A stretch of 64,000 bases of DNA, from NCBI GenBank assembly GCA_016710015.1, contig JADJLR010000008.1, positions 124,001 through 188,000 of the forward strand, given 5' to 3'. The notes below the pieces were generated by a model that saw only the letters and a list, made by a program, of their open reading frames with translations, was not told the DNA's origin and searched no databases. Origin of the DNA: Flavobacteriales bacterium. GTDB taxonomy: Bacteria > Bacteroidota > Bacteroidia > Flavobacteriales_F > PHOS-HE28. Below are positions 41,916 through 52,100 of the stretch, one piece after another (within the stretch, counting starts at the first letter, position 1; each line of letters starts with the position of its first letter). The translations under genes were made by a program, and so were the position numbers.

Positions 41916-42809
41916 ATGAAGTACACCGTCCTTCTCATGCTGATCACGATCTTGATCATTCCAAGCTGTGACGTGGTCAAAGACCCGGTACCACCATCGT
42001 CAACTGGGCCAACGAACCCTATAGACACCTCCACGGTTGACACGTCTGACACGTCCGCCATGATCGTTCGGCGCAAAGTCCTCCTGGAGGATTTCACAGG
42101 ACACCGGTGCAACAACTGCCCTGATGCGGCCCGCACTGCCACACAGTTGGTCTCCTTTTACGGTGAAGAACTCGTGGTCGTGGCCGTGCATTGCACCTTT
42201 GATTTCGCAGCACCGGCCTCCCCGCCCAACGCGAATGGTAGTTATTCCACGGACTTCAGAACACCAGCCGGAAATGCTTACGAGAACGCACTGGGCGTGA
42301 ATTTCTTACCCAACGGTGCGATTAGCCGCCGCATGTTCAACAACAGCTTACTGCATGGCCAATCCGCATGGGGCAGTGCTGTCGCAGACATTTTCGGCCA
42401 AGAAGCCGACTTGGATATCTGGTTCGACCAATTGACCTACAACGCAAGCGCAAATACGGTCAGTGCCGAAGTGAAGGTTGCCGTTCTGAACCCGATCGTG
42501 GGCGACCAGAACCTCACCATTTACCTCACCGAGGACCACATCATCGACTGGCAACTGGACAATCAGGCATCGCCTAACGATGTGCCCGATTACGAGCACC
42601 GCCATGTGCTTCGCACCACATTGAATGGGACTTGGGGCGTACCGTTGGTAGTAGGAAGTGCCGAACCGGGAGATACCCTCACGTTCACCTATCCCAATTT
42701 CCAGTTGAACAGCGCTTGGGTAGGGAGCAATTGTGCCCTGGTCGCCTACGCGTACGAGACAGACTCCTACGAGGTGTCTCAGGTCAAGGAGAGGAAATTC
42801 CAGCCTTGA
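41916..42809 (+). CDS. Omp28-related lipoprotein
   Basis: A 297-residue protein with a lipoprotein signal (LLMLITILIIPSC, Cys18) and an Omp28 domain: VLLEDFTGHRCNNCPDAART carries a CxxC (Cys65/Cys68) in a thioredoxin-like setting, then ELVVVAVHCTFDF and NFLPNGAISRRMF. Omp28 proteins are outer-membrane-associated in Bacteroidota. Start ATG 41916 lies 4 bases after the DUF6029 stop; longer readings overlap that gene. The CxxC suggests it is a partner of the TlpA-like reductase. Confidence 0.88.
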   Translation: MKYTVLLMLITILIIPSCDVVKDPVPPSSTGPTNPIDTSTVDTSDTSAMIVRRKVLLEDFTGHRCNNCPDAARTATQLVSFYGEELVVVAVHCTFDFAAPASPPNANGSYSTDFRTPAGNAYENALGVNFLPNGAISRRMFNNSLLHGQSAWGSAVADIFGQEADLDIWFDQLTYNASANTVSAEVKVAVLNPIVGDQNLTIYLTEDHIIDWQLDNQASPNDVPDYEHRHVLRTTLNGTWGVPLVVGSAEPGDTLTFTYPNFQLNSAWVGSNCALVAYAYETDSYEVSQVKERKFQP

Positions 42810-42962
42810 ACAACTTTTTGACACCCTTTTGGGAAACGATCCCCGGTGTCTGTCGTTACTCTTGTCCACAGGTTGGTTCGATGGTTGAAAACCCTTCGAC
42901 TCCGATCACCGCGAATCATGTTGATGTTGTATTACCTTCAACCTCGCAAAAGCCGAACCGTG

Positions 42963-43178
42963 ATGATGGACCAAGGAAGAAAGATGATGGAGTTCAGCAA
43001 ACAAGTGCTCCAAAAGGTCAGCTTCGACCAACGACTTTTCAAGAAGGAACTCCTCAAGGCCCGCCGCTGGGTCGGACAACATGATCAGCTTGTACTCAAA
43101 GCCTGGTGCTTGGCCACCTTCGGGCATATGTACAAGGATGTGATCATCGAGGTGTTCCAGACCACGATGCGGACCTGA
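42963..43178 (+). CDS. Small conserved hypothetical protein
   Basis: A 71-residue basic protein, MMDQGRKMMEFSKQVLQKVS then FDQRLFKKELLKARRWVGQH and LVLKAWCLATFGHMYKDVII. The L-F-K-K-E-L-x-K-A and W-C-L-A-T-F-G-x-x-Y blocks recall a short Flavobacteriia family of unknown function. The frame extends upstream to 42846, but homology seems to start at the Met pair here. It lies convergent to queG. Confidence 0.65.
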   Translation: MMDQGRKMMEFSKQVLQKVSFDQRLFKKELLKARRWVGQHDQLVLKAWCLATFGHMYKDVIIEVFQTTMRT

Positions 43179-43182
43179 GGGT

Positions 43183-44112
43183 CTACTGATCCGTCCGTAA
43201 GAAGCGCACGTTCCGCTTCAACCCTTCATATTTCGTTCGTTTCACCGGGCTTCCTTCGAACAACCGATCGAAGACGACCTCGGTCATTCCGTACCACTCA
43301 TCTGCTGACAGCCCCATTAGCTCCGGCTTGGGGGTGAATTCCGGCTCGTTGTGCGGGGTGCTGAAGCGGTTCCAGGGGCACACTTGTTGGCAGATGTCAC
43401 AGCCAAAGGCCCAGCCTTCCATCTTGCCTTCGAACTCCTGCGGGATCATGTCCTTCAATTCGATGGTGAGGTAACTGATGCACCGGCTTCCGTCCACACC
43501 GTACGGGGTGATCGCATCCGTTGGGCACGCATCGATGCAGCGCCGACACGTGCCGCAATGGTCCGTGGCTGGCGCATCGGGTTCCAATTCCAGATCCAGA
43601 ATGATCTCGCAGAGGAAGAAGAATGATCCTGAGCCTTGACGGATCACATTGGTGTGCTTTCCTACCCAACCGATGCCACTGCGTTGCGCCCACGCCTTCT
43701 CCAAGACCGGTGCACTATCCACGAAGGTGCGGAACTCGATCTGGCCGAATTGCTCCTGTATGAATGCAACCAAAGGCTTTAGCCGCTGCTTCACCACCTT
43801 GTGGTAATCTCGACCGTACGCGTACGTACTCAGCTTCGGCGCTTCGGGATCGATCTGTTTCGACTCCGTGTAATAGTTGAACGCCAAGCTGATCACACTC
43901 TTCGCACCGGGCACCAACTTCCGGGGATCCAACCGCATGTCGAAATGGTTGGCCATGTAACCCATTTCCCCGTGTTTGCCTTCGCGTAACCAGCGCTCCA
44001 AGCGCGGGGCTTCTTCTACCAAGTATTCAGCGCGCGCTACACCACAGGCCAGAAAGCCCAACTCGTGGGCTTTGGACTTGATCAGGTCCGAGCGTTCTCG
44101 TCCCGTGCGCAT
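43183..44112 (-). CDS. queG: Epoxyqueuosine reductase
   Basis: A 309-residue enzyme that reduces epoxyqueuosine to queuosine in tRNA using cobalamin and two 4Fe-4S clusters. The N-terminal DUF1730-like part has RLERWLREGKHGEMGYMANH, and the ferredoxin part shows CGTCRRCIDACPTDAITPYG and FGCDICQQVCPWNRFSTPH with all cluster cysteines. The HEAT-repeat tail seen in some QueG is short here. ATG 44112 is used instead of GTG 44136. Confidence 0.94.
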   Translation of the reverse strand: MRTGRERSDLIKSKAHELGFLACGVARAEYLVEEAPRLERWLREGKHGEMGYMANHFDMRLDPRKLVPGAKSVISLAFNYYTESKQIDPEAPKLSTYAYGRDYHKVVKQRLKPLVAFIQEQFGQIEFRTFVDSAPVLEKAWAQRSGIGWVGKHTNVIRQGSGSFFFLCEIILDLELEPDAPATDHCGTCRRCIDACPTDAITPYGVDGSRCISYLTIELKDMIPQEFEGKMEGWAFGCDICQQVCPWNRFSTPHNEPEFTPKPELMGLSADEWYGMTEVVFDRLFEGSPVKRTKYEGLKRNVRFLRTDQ

Positions 44113-44154
44113 GGGTGAAAGGTAGATGTGTCGCACTTCAAGCGACGAATGCGC

Positions 44155-44277
44155 TCAATAACTCACCGTCACCCCCACACCCAACCCCATATCACTATCG
44201 TAGTGCGTGGAGATCGCCAGCCACTTGGTGGTGATGTATCGCAGACGGCCCATGTACTCCAGATCGCTGTTGCCCAT
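44155..44277 (-). pseudogene. C-terminal remnant of an outer-membrane beta-barrel protein
   Basis: A 40-codon frame, MGNSDLEYMGRLRYITTKWL...GLGVGVTVSY, ends with alternating hydrophobic residues and a terminal aromatic, the pattern of a last barrel strand. The start overlaps the HMA gene stop (TAATG), so in the ancestor it was probably a downstream gene, perhaps a copper-resistance barrel given the neighbours. It is far too short to function. Confidence 0.55.
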
Positions 44278-44771
44278 TATGGCTTCTTGTCCTCGGGGAT
44301 GCCCTTGTAGTCGGGCTTATCGAAGACGCTCGGAACTTCCTGTGCGGGCGGATTCCCGTCCTCGGATCGGATGCTTACCGTATCGACCAGTATGTCCAGG
44401 CCTGGTTGAGGTAGCAGCGTGCGCTCGTACTGGCAGCAGCCGGGCAGTTTGTCGTAGGCCTGCTTCGGCGCCAGGTACAGTTCGTTGTCGTAGCCCGCAT
44501 GCGCCACGCGTTGCATGATCGCGTCCAGATCCGTGCGCGTGCTGTCGAAGGTCACGCGCGCCATGTGCGTCTCCACCACCCAATCCACTTCGGCCTCGTT
44601 CTTCACAAAGACCACCTGCTCAATGCGTGTCTCGCACATCGGGCAATCGCCGTCGATCTTCACCGTAACGGTGCGCGCATTCTTGATCCCGCTCTTGGCC
44701 GGGTCCTGGGCGCTGCAACTGATCGCGACGGAGGCGATCAAGAATAGGAGGAGGAGATGGAAGGTTCTCAT
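44277..44771 (-). CDS. HMA-domain lipoprotein
   Basis: A 164-residue exported protein: lipobox ASVAISC (Cys19), then a heavy-metal-associated domain with GDCPMCETRIEQVVFVK (Cys43-x-x-Cys46), VDWVVETHMARVTFDS and IMQRVAHAGYDNELY, the standard beta-alpha-beta-beta-alpha-beta pattern. Further Cys-Cys near GCCQYE may bind copper too. Lying 180 bases downstream of copA on the same strand, it is likely a periplasmic copper chaperone. ATG 44771 is chosen to give the lipoprotein signal. Confidence 0.85.
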   Translation of the reverse strand: MRTFHLLLLFLIASVAISCSAQDPAKSGIKNARTVTVKIDGDCPMCETRIEQVVFVKNEAEVDWVVETHMARVTFDSTRTDLDAIMQRVAHAGYDNELYLAPKQAYDKLPGCCQYERTLLPQPGLDILVDTVSIRSEDGNPPAQEVPSVFDKPDYKGIPEDKKP

Positions 44772-44884
44772 GGCTTCGGGGCTTGGGGTGAATCCGGTGC
44801 TTCGTTCAAAGCACACTGCAAAGCACGGCCCGGCATCGCGCATCCAGTTTACAAGATCAGGGGAGATGCTTGTATCGGGGGTTG

Positions 44885-44948
44885 TTTGGGCGTGCCTCCT
44901 TGTCCAAATGCGCCAAGGGGTCCGGCTTTCCGAGGGGGCACGCCCAAA
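44885..44948. terminator. Long hairpin element after copA
   Basis: TTTGGGCGTGCC (44885-44896) pairs perfectly with GGCACGCCCAAA (44937-44948) across a 40-base, GC-rich loop holding GGTCCGGCTTTCCG. It begins 4 bases after the copA stop. It may end copA transcription, but its wording resembles part of the 13585-13765 element, so it may be a dispersed intergenic repeat. Confidence 0.65.
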
Positions 44949-44952
44949 TGCA

Positions 44953-47259
44953 CTACCCCTCCAACCGCACCCACTTCAACCGCAAACTATTGCTCACCAC
45001 GCTCACGCTGCTAAACGCCATGGCCGCCCCGGCGATCATCGGGTTCAACAAGAATCCGTTGAAGGGGTACAGCAGCCCGGCGGCGATGGGGATACCGATA
45101 ATGTTGTAGATGAAGGCCCAGAAGAGGTTCTGGCGGATGAGGCGGACGGTCTTGCGCGAGAGGGTGATGGCGCGCGGGATGGTGTTGAGGTCCGTGCTGA
45201 TGAGGGTCATGCGCGCGACGTCCATGGCGATGTCGCTGCCCTTGCCCATGGCGATGCTGACATCGGCTTTGGCGAGCGCTTCGCTGTCGTTGATGCCATC
45301 GCCGACCATGGCGACGACGTGCCCTTGCTGCTGCAAACCGGTGACGAAGGCGGCCTTGTCCTTGGGCAGTACTTCGCTGCGCACATGATCGATGCCGACG
45401 GCCTTGGCGACGGCTTCCGCGGTGCGACGGGTGTCGCCGGTCTGCATGTAGACCTGGATGCCGGCCTTTTGCAGGCGCGCGATGGCTTCGGCGGCCGATG
45501 GCTTGATGGTATCGGCGATCGCGATGGCGGCGCGTACACTTCGATTCCGCTCAGTGCGCGCTTCGGCGAACCAGATGACGGTGTACGCGGCTTCCTGCCA
45601 GGCCTTTTCCTTTTCGCGGTATGATGCATCGATGCTGATGCCGTTCTCTTCTAGCAGGCGGCGGCTGCCGACGAACCACGTGGTGCCGTTGATGGTGGCT
45701 TTGACGCCTTTGCCGGTGAGGTCATGGAATGCGGAGACTTGGTAGTTGGTTGTCGGTTGATCGGTCGCACGGTCCACCGCGCGCGAGCTGCTCCCCTCTC
45801 CCCGGGAGAGGGGCTGGGGGTGAGGGCTCAGAAATCTCACCACCGCCTCCGCCAACGGATGCGTGGATCGTGATTCGATCGCCAGCAGGGCGCTGGCCAC
45901 TTCGTGCTCGTCGAGGCCCATGGCTTCGATGACATCGGGTTTGCCTTCGGTGATGGTGCCGGTCTTGTCCAGGACGATGGCGGTGATGTTGCGCGCGCGC
46001 TCCAGGCTTTCGGCGTCCTTGATGAGGATGCCGTTCTCGGCGCCCTTGCCCATGCCGGCCATGATGGCGGTGGGTGTCGCGAGGCCCAACGCGCAGGGGC
46101 AGGCGATCACCAGCACGGTGACGAGCGCGAGCAGGCCTTGTGTGAAGGCGTGTTCGCCGCCGAAGGTCCACCACACGATGGCGCTGAGCACGGCGATACC
46201 GATGACGATGGGCACGAAGATGGCCGCGACCTTGTCCACCAGTTGTTGCACGGGGGCCTTGCTGCCCTGCGCTTCCTGCACGGTGCGCACGATCTGCGCG
46301 AGCAAGGTGGCCGCGCCGACCTTCTGTGCGGTCATCCGCAAACTACCTTTCTGGTTGATGGTGCCCGCGAGCAAGCCTTCACCTTTCGTCTTCAGCACGG
46401 GGATCGGTTCGCCGCTGATCATGCTCTCGTCCACGTAGCTCTCGCCATCGATCACCACGCCATCCACCGCGATGCTTTCACCGGGACGCACCACGAGGAT
46501 GTCGTCCACGTTCACTTGGTCGATGGCGACCTGTTCGGTCTGTCCGTTCTTCGTTTCGCGCAGCACGGTGTTCGGTCGTAGGCCCATCAGTTTCTTGATG
46601 GCGCTGCTGGTGCCTGCCTTCGCGCGTTCCTCCAGGAATTTGCCGAGCAGGATGAAGGTGATGACCACGGCGGCCGCTTCGAAGTACACATGCGGCTCCA
46701 GTCCGCGAGCGGTCCAGAAGGCCGGGTACGCGGTGTTGAAGACGCTGAAGACGTAGGCCACGCCGGTGCTGAGCGCGACGAGCGTGTCCATGTTGGCACT
46801 GCGGTGCTTCGCCTGCTTCCATGCGTTGATGAAGAACTGGCGACCGAAGACCAGCACCACGGGCGTGGCGAGGATCCATTGCACCCACGGCGACCACGAT
46901 GCATGCATGTACACCATGCCGACGATCACCAGCGGTACGCTCAATACTATGCTCGCGAAAAGCTTTTGCTTGAGGGCTTTCAAACGATCGGCTTGCAAAG
47001 CTTCCACGTCTTCAGTTGTCTTTCCGTCCTCGGGAATAAGTAGATCGTAACCGCTGGCTTGCACGGCTGCTTTCAGTTGGGCCTCGGTAAGGTCTTGTCC
47101 ATGAAATGTGACCTGCGCCGTGTTCGTTGCCAAATTCACGGCCACGTCGTCAACGCCTTCGGTGGCGCGGATCGCCTTCTCCACATGGGCCACGCAACTT
47201 GCGCAGGTCATGCCGGTTACTGGGTAGCTGCGTTTCAGGAGTGTGGGTTCTGCGGACAT
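44953..47259 (-). CDS. copA: Cu(I)-exporting P1B-type ATPase
   Basis: A 768-residue copper pump: N-terminal HMA domain (YPVTGMTCASCVAHVEKAI), eight membrane segments, metal site CPCALGLATP, phosphorylation motif VLDKTGTITEGKP, His-Pro motif STHPLAEAVV and hinge VAMVGDGINDSEALAKADVS. It exports Cu(I) from the cytoplasm. Between STHPLAEAVVRFL and VSAFHD lies an extra 30-codon segment caused by an in-frame repeat insertion (45739-45828). ATG 47259 is used; the frame could open with GTG at 47268. It heads a metal-resistance region. Confidence 0.95.
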   Translation of the reverse strand: MSAEPTLLKRSYPVTGMTCASCVAHVEKAIRATEGVDDVAVNLATNTAQVTFHGQDLTEAQLKAAVQASGYDLLIPEDGKTTEDVEALQADRLKALKQKLFASIVLSVPLVIVGMVYMHASWSPWVQWILATPVVLVFGRQFFINAWKQAKHRSANMDTLVALSTGVAYVFSVFNTAYPAFWTARGLEPHVYFEAAAVVITFILLGKFLEERAKAGTSSAIKKLMGLRPNTVLRETKNGQTEQVAIDQVNVDDILVVRPGESIAVDGVVIDGESYVDESMISGEPIPVLKTKGEGLLAGTINQKGSLRMTAQKVGAATLLAQIVRTVQEAQGSKAPVQQLVDKVAAIFVPIVIGIAVLSAIVWWTFGGEHAFTQGLLALVTVLVIACPCALGLATPTAIMAGMGKGAENGILIKDAESLERARNITAIVLDKTGTITEGKPDVIEAMGLDEHEVASALLAIESRSTHPLAEAVVRFLSPHPQPLSRGEGSSSRAVDRATDQPTTNYQVSAFHDLTGKGVKATINGTTWFVGSRRLLEENGISIDASYREKEKAWQEAAYTVIWFAEARTERNRSVRAAIAIADTIKPSAAEAIARLQKAGIQVYMQTGDTRRTAEAVAKAVGIDHVRSEVLPKDKAAFVTGLQQQGHVVAMVGDGINDSEALAKADVSIAMGKGSDIAMDVARMTLISTDLNTIPRAITLSRKTVRLIRQNLFWAFIYNIIGIPIAAGLLYPFNGFLLNPMIAGAAMAFSSVSVVSNSLRLKWVRLEG
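45739..45828. repeat. In-frame palindromic repeat inserted in copA
   Basis: Ninety bases (30 codons) interrupt the copA N-domain. They contain a 10-bp palindrome with a one-base loop at 45793-45813 (CCCCTCTCCC with GGGAGAGGGG) and GGCTGGGGGTGAGGG, wording known from dispersed palindromic repeats in many bacterial genomes; it is translated as PHPQPLSRGEG. The frame stays open. Confidence 0.75.
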
Positions 47260-47398
47260 GGGCTTCACGTTGATGGTGTAAAGGTCCGGTATCCCAGAGG
47301 TGCAGGCATTACATCATTGTGGGGAAGGCTTATATCGGCGGCTCAAGCGCAACTGCCAACCCGCGTGGTGCGATACGCCCTCTTACTTTCACCGCAGG

Positions 47399-47752
47399 AT
47401 GGTGGTGGATCTCGATGCATACTACCTGGTTCAAGACGAGCCGAACAAAAGCTGTTTGCTCGTGCTGCGCAAGATCATTCTCGATCAGGATGCACTGGTG
47501 AACGAGACCCGGAAGTACGGCATGCCCTGCTTCTGTTACCGCAAGAAAATGTTCTGCTATTTGTGGACGGATAAGAAGACGGATGAACCGTACATGCTCT
47601 TCGTGGAAGGCAAGCACTTGGACCATCCCGCTTTGGAACAAGGTGACCGTGTACGGATGAAGATCCTGCGGATCGATCCGAATGCGGATCTTCCGATCGA
47701 TATGATACGCACCATCCTGAAGGACGCGGTTGATCTTTATCGGAGTGGATGA
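47399..47752 (+). CDS. DUF1801 family protein
   Basis: A 117-residue soluble protein. RKIILDQDALVNETRKYGMP followed by CFCYRKKMFCYLWTDKKTDE fits the DUF1801/YdhG-like fold (a hydrophobic strand pattern after G-M-P-x-F). The end KILRIDPNADLPIDMIRTIL is typical. The TATA-type box TACTTTCA lies just before the ATG at 47399, excluding the longer upstream reading. No enzyme activity is known. It is divergent from copA and convergent to the cusB-like gene. Confidence 0.8.
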   Translation: MVVDLDAYYLVQDEPNKSCLLVLRKIILDQDALVNETRKYGMPCFCYRKKMFCYLWTDKKTDEPYMLFVEGKHLDHPALEQGDRVRMKILRIDPNADLPIDMIRTILKDAVDLYRSG

Positions 47753-47923
47753 TCAACGCTTGTACATTCCTTGTCCGCGCCTATCGGCAAAAGGTTCGGA
47801 TCCACTGATCCTGACCAGTTGAAGGAAGTCCTCCAAGTATTTGAGCCAAGTTCGTGGACAGATCTTGCGCCGTATCCACCGGCTTTCGCTTGCCCTTGGA
47901 TGGTCGGCCACCGTCCATACGGA

Positions 47924-49091
47924 TCAGTGGTTGTGTTCTCCGCTACCTTTTGTCAACTCACTCAATAGATAGTAGGCCCCTTTGATCACGATCCGTGCAT
48001 CCGGCGTAACGGTGGTCAACGGTTTCACTTCGGTGTAGCCGAGTTCACTTGCCCCAGTGCGTACGGCCACTTGTTGGAACGTATTGGGTTCGCCCTCCAC
48101 GAAGATGAAATGGTCGTCGCCGTTGTTCACCACGGCGTCACTGGGCAGACTCCAGGCTTGGGTGCTATCGGTCATGATCAGGGCTTCGATGTACATGCCG
48201 GGTAATAGCTCCTCGTCGTTATCGTCCAAGCGCGCATGCACAAGTACGGCTTGCTGATCGTTCTCAAAGGCCTTGTTCACCGCGAACACGGTCGCAGTGT
48301 GCTGGCCAACGGGTTCACCGGCGTGACCGAAGGCCACCTGCTGACCGATCCTTACCCGCGCGATATCCTGCTCGAATACGCTGAGGTCGATGCAAGCCGC
48401 GGTTGTCCACCACTTCGAAGAGCGGCTTGTTCGGCTCTGCGAACTGGCCGAGGTTCACGTTGATGCGTTTCAGGTTGCCGGCGATGGGTGCGCGCAGTGC
48501 GAAGGTTGAACTGATGGTCTCCGGTGAGAGTCGTGCGGGGTCCGTACCGAAGATCCGAAGTTTGGCGGCGAGTGTGGCTTGCCTTGCACGCGCACCGGAC
48601 AGGTCGGCCTGTGCCCGCTCCAACGTCTTTGTTGCATTGATCCGATCGGTCTGGAGGTCCTGTTGGCGTTCGAGGTCAGCATCCAAAACGTGAAGGTTGG
48701 CGGCGGACTCCAGGTAATCCTGCTGCAGTTGCAGGAACTCCAAGTTCTCCAAGATGGCCAGGACCTCGCCTTTGGCCACATGCTGCCCTTCTTCCACTTG
48801 AACGGATCGGACGATACCTCCGATGAGCACACTCACTTGTGCGTTCTGTCCTGGCGGAAGTGCGAGACGTCCGTTCGCTTTCAAGGCGGTCTTCAGGCCG
48901 CGCTGCTCAAGCTTTCCGGTGACCAGTCCAATGACCTCCACTTGTTCTGCGGTGAGCACCACTTCGGGGCCGTGTTCAGCTCCTTGCTCGTGTGGATGAT
49001 CTTCTTCAACGGCAGGAATGGTGGGTCCGCTACAGCTAATAAGCACTGCAATGGGAAGGAGGATGGACACGTTGCGCATGATCGTGCGCAT
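47924..49091 (-). CDS. CusB/CzcB-like RND adaptor protein, one frameshift
   Basis: A periplasmic adaptor of ~390 residues, split in this sequence. The first part has a lipoprotein signal (SILLPIAVLISCSG), a lipoyl half (VLIGGIVRSVQVEEGQHVAK), a coiled-coil hairpin and FALRAPIAGNLKRINVNLGQ ...FEVVDNRGLH. At about 48390 the frame changes, and after ...VFEQDIARV-type sequence the second part continues with QVAFGHAGEPVGQHTATVFA, the barrel and membrane-proximal domain to SGEHNH. The change equals one extra or two missing bases. Adaptors join CusA to the outer-membrane component. Confidence 0.82.
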
Positions 49092-49120
49092 GGAATTGCT
49101 TCTGTTTCTCATCGGGGAAC

Positions 49121-52100
49121 TTATTGGCCTTGCAAGGCGCGGAGGTGAAGGATCGAGAGTGCGAGTTCATAACGAACGCGCAAGTGCTCAGAATCGATCC
49201 GGTAGGCCTGATCGATGCCTTGGATGAATTCGAGGTAACCGATGTTCCCGCCCAGATAGGCACGTTCAGCATCGCTGCGAAGGGTTCGGGCCAATTCGGC
49301 TCCTGTGGTTCCATAGTATGCGAGGTTCTCGCGCAATTGCTCCACACGAGTACGTGTTCGTGTAAGTTCCGTGACGCGCATGCGACGCAGGTCCTCCAGT
49401 TGTTGTTGCGCGATCTCGCTGCGCAAACGAGCCGCTTTCGTGCGTGCTCCTTGGCCACTACCCGGCAATGGGATCGACGCACCGATGAGGTAACCCGTGA
49501 ACGGCGATGTGCCGTCAAGCGTTTGATAGAAACCACCGCCTTGTAAACTGGGTGCCCATAGGCTGCGCTCCAGTTTCCATTCTTCCTCGGCGAGCAAAGC
49601 GCGTTGTTGCTCCAGCGCGAGAACGGGATCGCCACCACCACCGGGATCCGGCGCGCGCGCGGTGGAGTTGAGTGCCGTGGTGTCCGGTCGTGCCCCGGCC
49701 AAGGCTCCGGTCCAGCGTTCCAGTTCGGCTAGGTACACGGCGATGTCCCCTTGAGCGCGACGCATTTGCACGCGCACTTGGTCGGCACTGCTTTGCGCGC
49801 TCACCATTTCCAAGCGACCGCTCTGGCCCACATCGAACTTGCGCTTCGCGTAAGCCGTCAACTTGGCGTACGAACTGTCGAGGCGTTGCAGCAGCGCGAC
49901 TTGCTCCGCACCCATGGCCCATTGCAGGTAGGCACCACCTGCGCTTTCCTTCACCAAGGTGCGGACCGTCAATTCGTCCGCCTCGGCCAAGCGCATGCTC
50001 TCGCGCAGGAAGTCGGCACGCTGTGCGATCACCGTCGGGAACTGGATCCCGGTCATCGCTTGAACCGTGACATCGCCGCGATAGCCGCTGTTGATCTGTC
50101 CGCCTTGTACTTGCGCATTGAGCGGATCCAACTGGAAGGCTGTCTTGCGCAACGCATTCTGTTGTTGCACGTTCAGTTCTGCTGCGGTGATCGTGGGGTG
50201 TGTGCGCAAGGCCCGGCTCACAGCGCTGTCGAGAGATAGCGTTTGTGCGCTCGCGGTTCCACCAATAAGGAAGAGGAAGCCGGTCAGTGATGCGATGAGC
50301 GCTGTTGCTCCATTTTCCTTCTTCCGCCTTCGAGTGAAGACGAGATGATAGAGCACGGGTAGAACGACCAACGTGAGCAAGGTGGAACTGATCAATCCGC
50401 CAATGACCACTGTGGCCAAGGGACGTTGCACTTCACTGCCTTCGCTGTTACTGAGCGCCATTGGCAGAAAGCCGAGCGATGCAACAGCGGCCGTGGCCAA
50501 TACTGGCCGCAAACGCGCCAGCGTACCGCGTACCACACGCTGTGTCACATCCTCCTCGCCCTCCTTCTTCAATTGGTTGAAGTAGCTGATGAGGACGATG
50601 CCATTCAACACCGCTACACCGAAGAGTGCGATGAAACCGACACCTGCGCTGATGCTGAAATCCAGTCCGCGCAGTGAAAGGGCGAACACTCCACCAACTG
50701 CTGCGAGCGGCACCGCACTGAAGATGATCAACGCTTCGGTGATGGAACGGAACGCGAAGAATAGGAGAACGAAGATCAATGCGAGTGCGAGTGGAACGGT
50801 GAGCATCAAGCGGGCACTTGCTTCTTCAAGGTTCTTGAAGGTACCGCCGTACTCGACGTAGTACCCGGTGGGCAACACCAGTTCCGCGTCGATCACCTTC
50901 TGGATGTCCTGTGCCACGCCTTGGATATCGCGACCCCGCACGTTGGTTTCCACTACGATCCGGCGCGCACCATTCTCGCGGCTCACCTGTGCTGGTGCGC
51001 TCTGGAAACCGATTTCGGCCAATTGCCCCAAGGGCATCTGCGTACCAGTAGGCAATGGAACGAGGATGTTCTTCACCTTGTCGGTATCTGCATCGCGCAA
51101 GTCCGCCATGCGCACCACAAGATCGTATCGTCGCTCCCCTTCGTACACCATGCCCGCCTTGCCACCTGCCAAAGCAGTGTTCAGCACACGGTTCAGATCA
51201 GCGATGTTGAGGCCGTATTGTGCGATGCGTTCGCGGTCGTATTTCACCACCAACTGTGGCATGCCCACCACTTGCTCTACCTTGATGTCGGTTGCACCGT
51301 TCACCTTGGCGATCAATGCAGCGACATCTTTTCCGCTCCTGAAGAGCAGTTCCAGATCATCGCCGTAGATCTTCACAGCGATATCGCTCTTCACACCAGC
51401 GATCAATTCATTGAAACGCATTTGGATGGGTTGTTCGAAACTCATGTTCATGCCGGGGATCACGTTCAACTTCTCGCTCATGAGCTCTGCCATGTGCTCG
51501 CGGTCCTTCGTGGTGGTCCATTCGCTCTTGTCCTTCATCACGATGATCAGGTCCTGGCTTTCGATGGGCATGGGGTCCGTGGGTATTTCGCTGGACCCGA
51601 TCTTGCCGACCACTTCCTTCACTTCCGGGAAATCGCGCAGAAGAATGCGGGCCGCTTCGTTGCTTACTTGAATGCTTTGGCTCAGGTTGCTCCCTTGGCG
51701 AATGGTGATATTGGTGGCAAAGTCCCCTTCATCCAGTTCCGGAATGAACTCGCCGCCCAAGCGATCGAAAACAACGCCTGCCCCAACGAGCAACAACAGC
51801 GCACTGATGATCACCATTCGGTGACCCTTCAACAGCGCCTTCAGCTTCGGTGCATACCAACGTTCCAAGCGGTGGATCATTCGTTCACTCCAGCTCACCT
51901 TTGGGAACCTGCTTGTTCAGGAAAATAGAAGTGGCCCAAGGAACGTAGGTGAGGCTGAGCAGTAAAGCACCGATGATGGCGAAGCTCACGGTGAATGCCA
52001 TCGGACGGAACATCTTGCCCTCGACCCCGACCAAGGCGAAGATGGGAATATAGACGATGAGGATGATCACCTGTCCGAACACGGCGCTCTTCATGATGCT

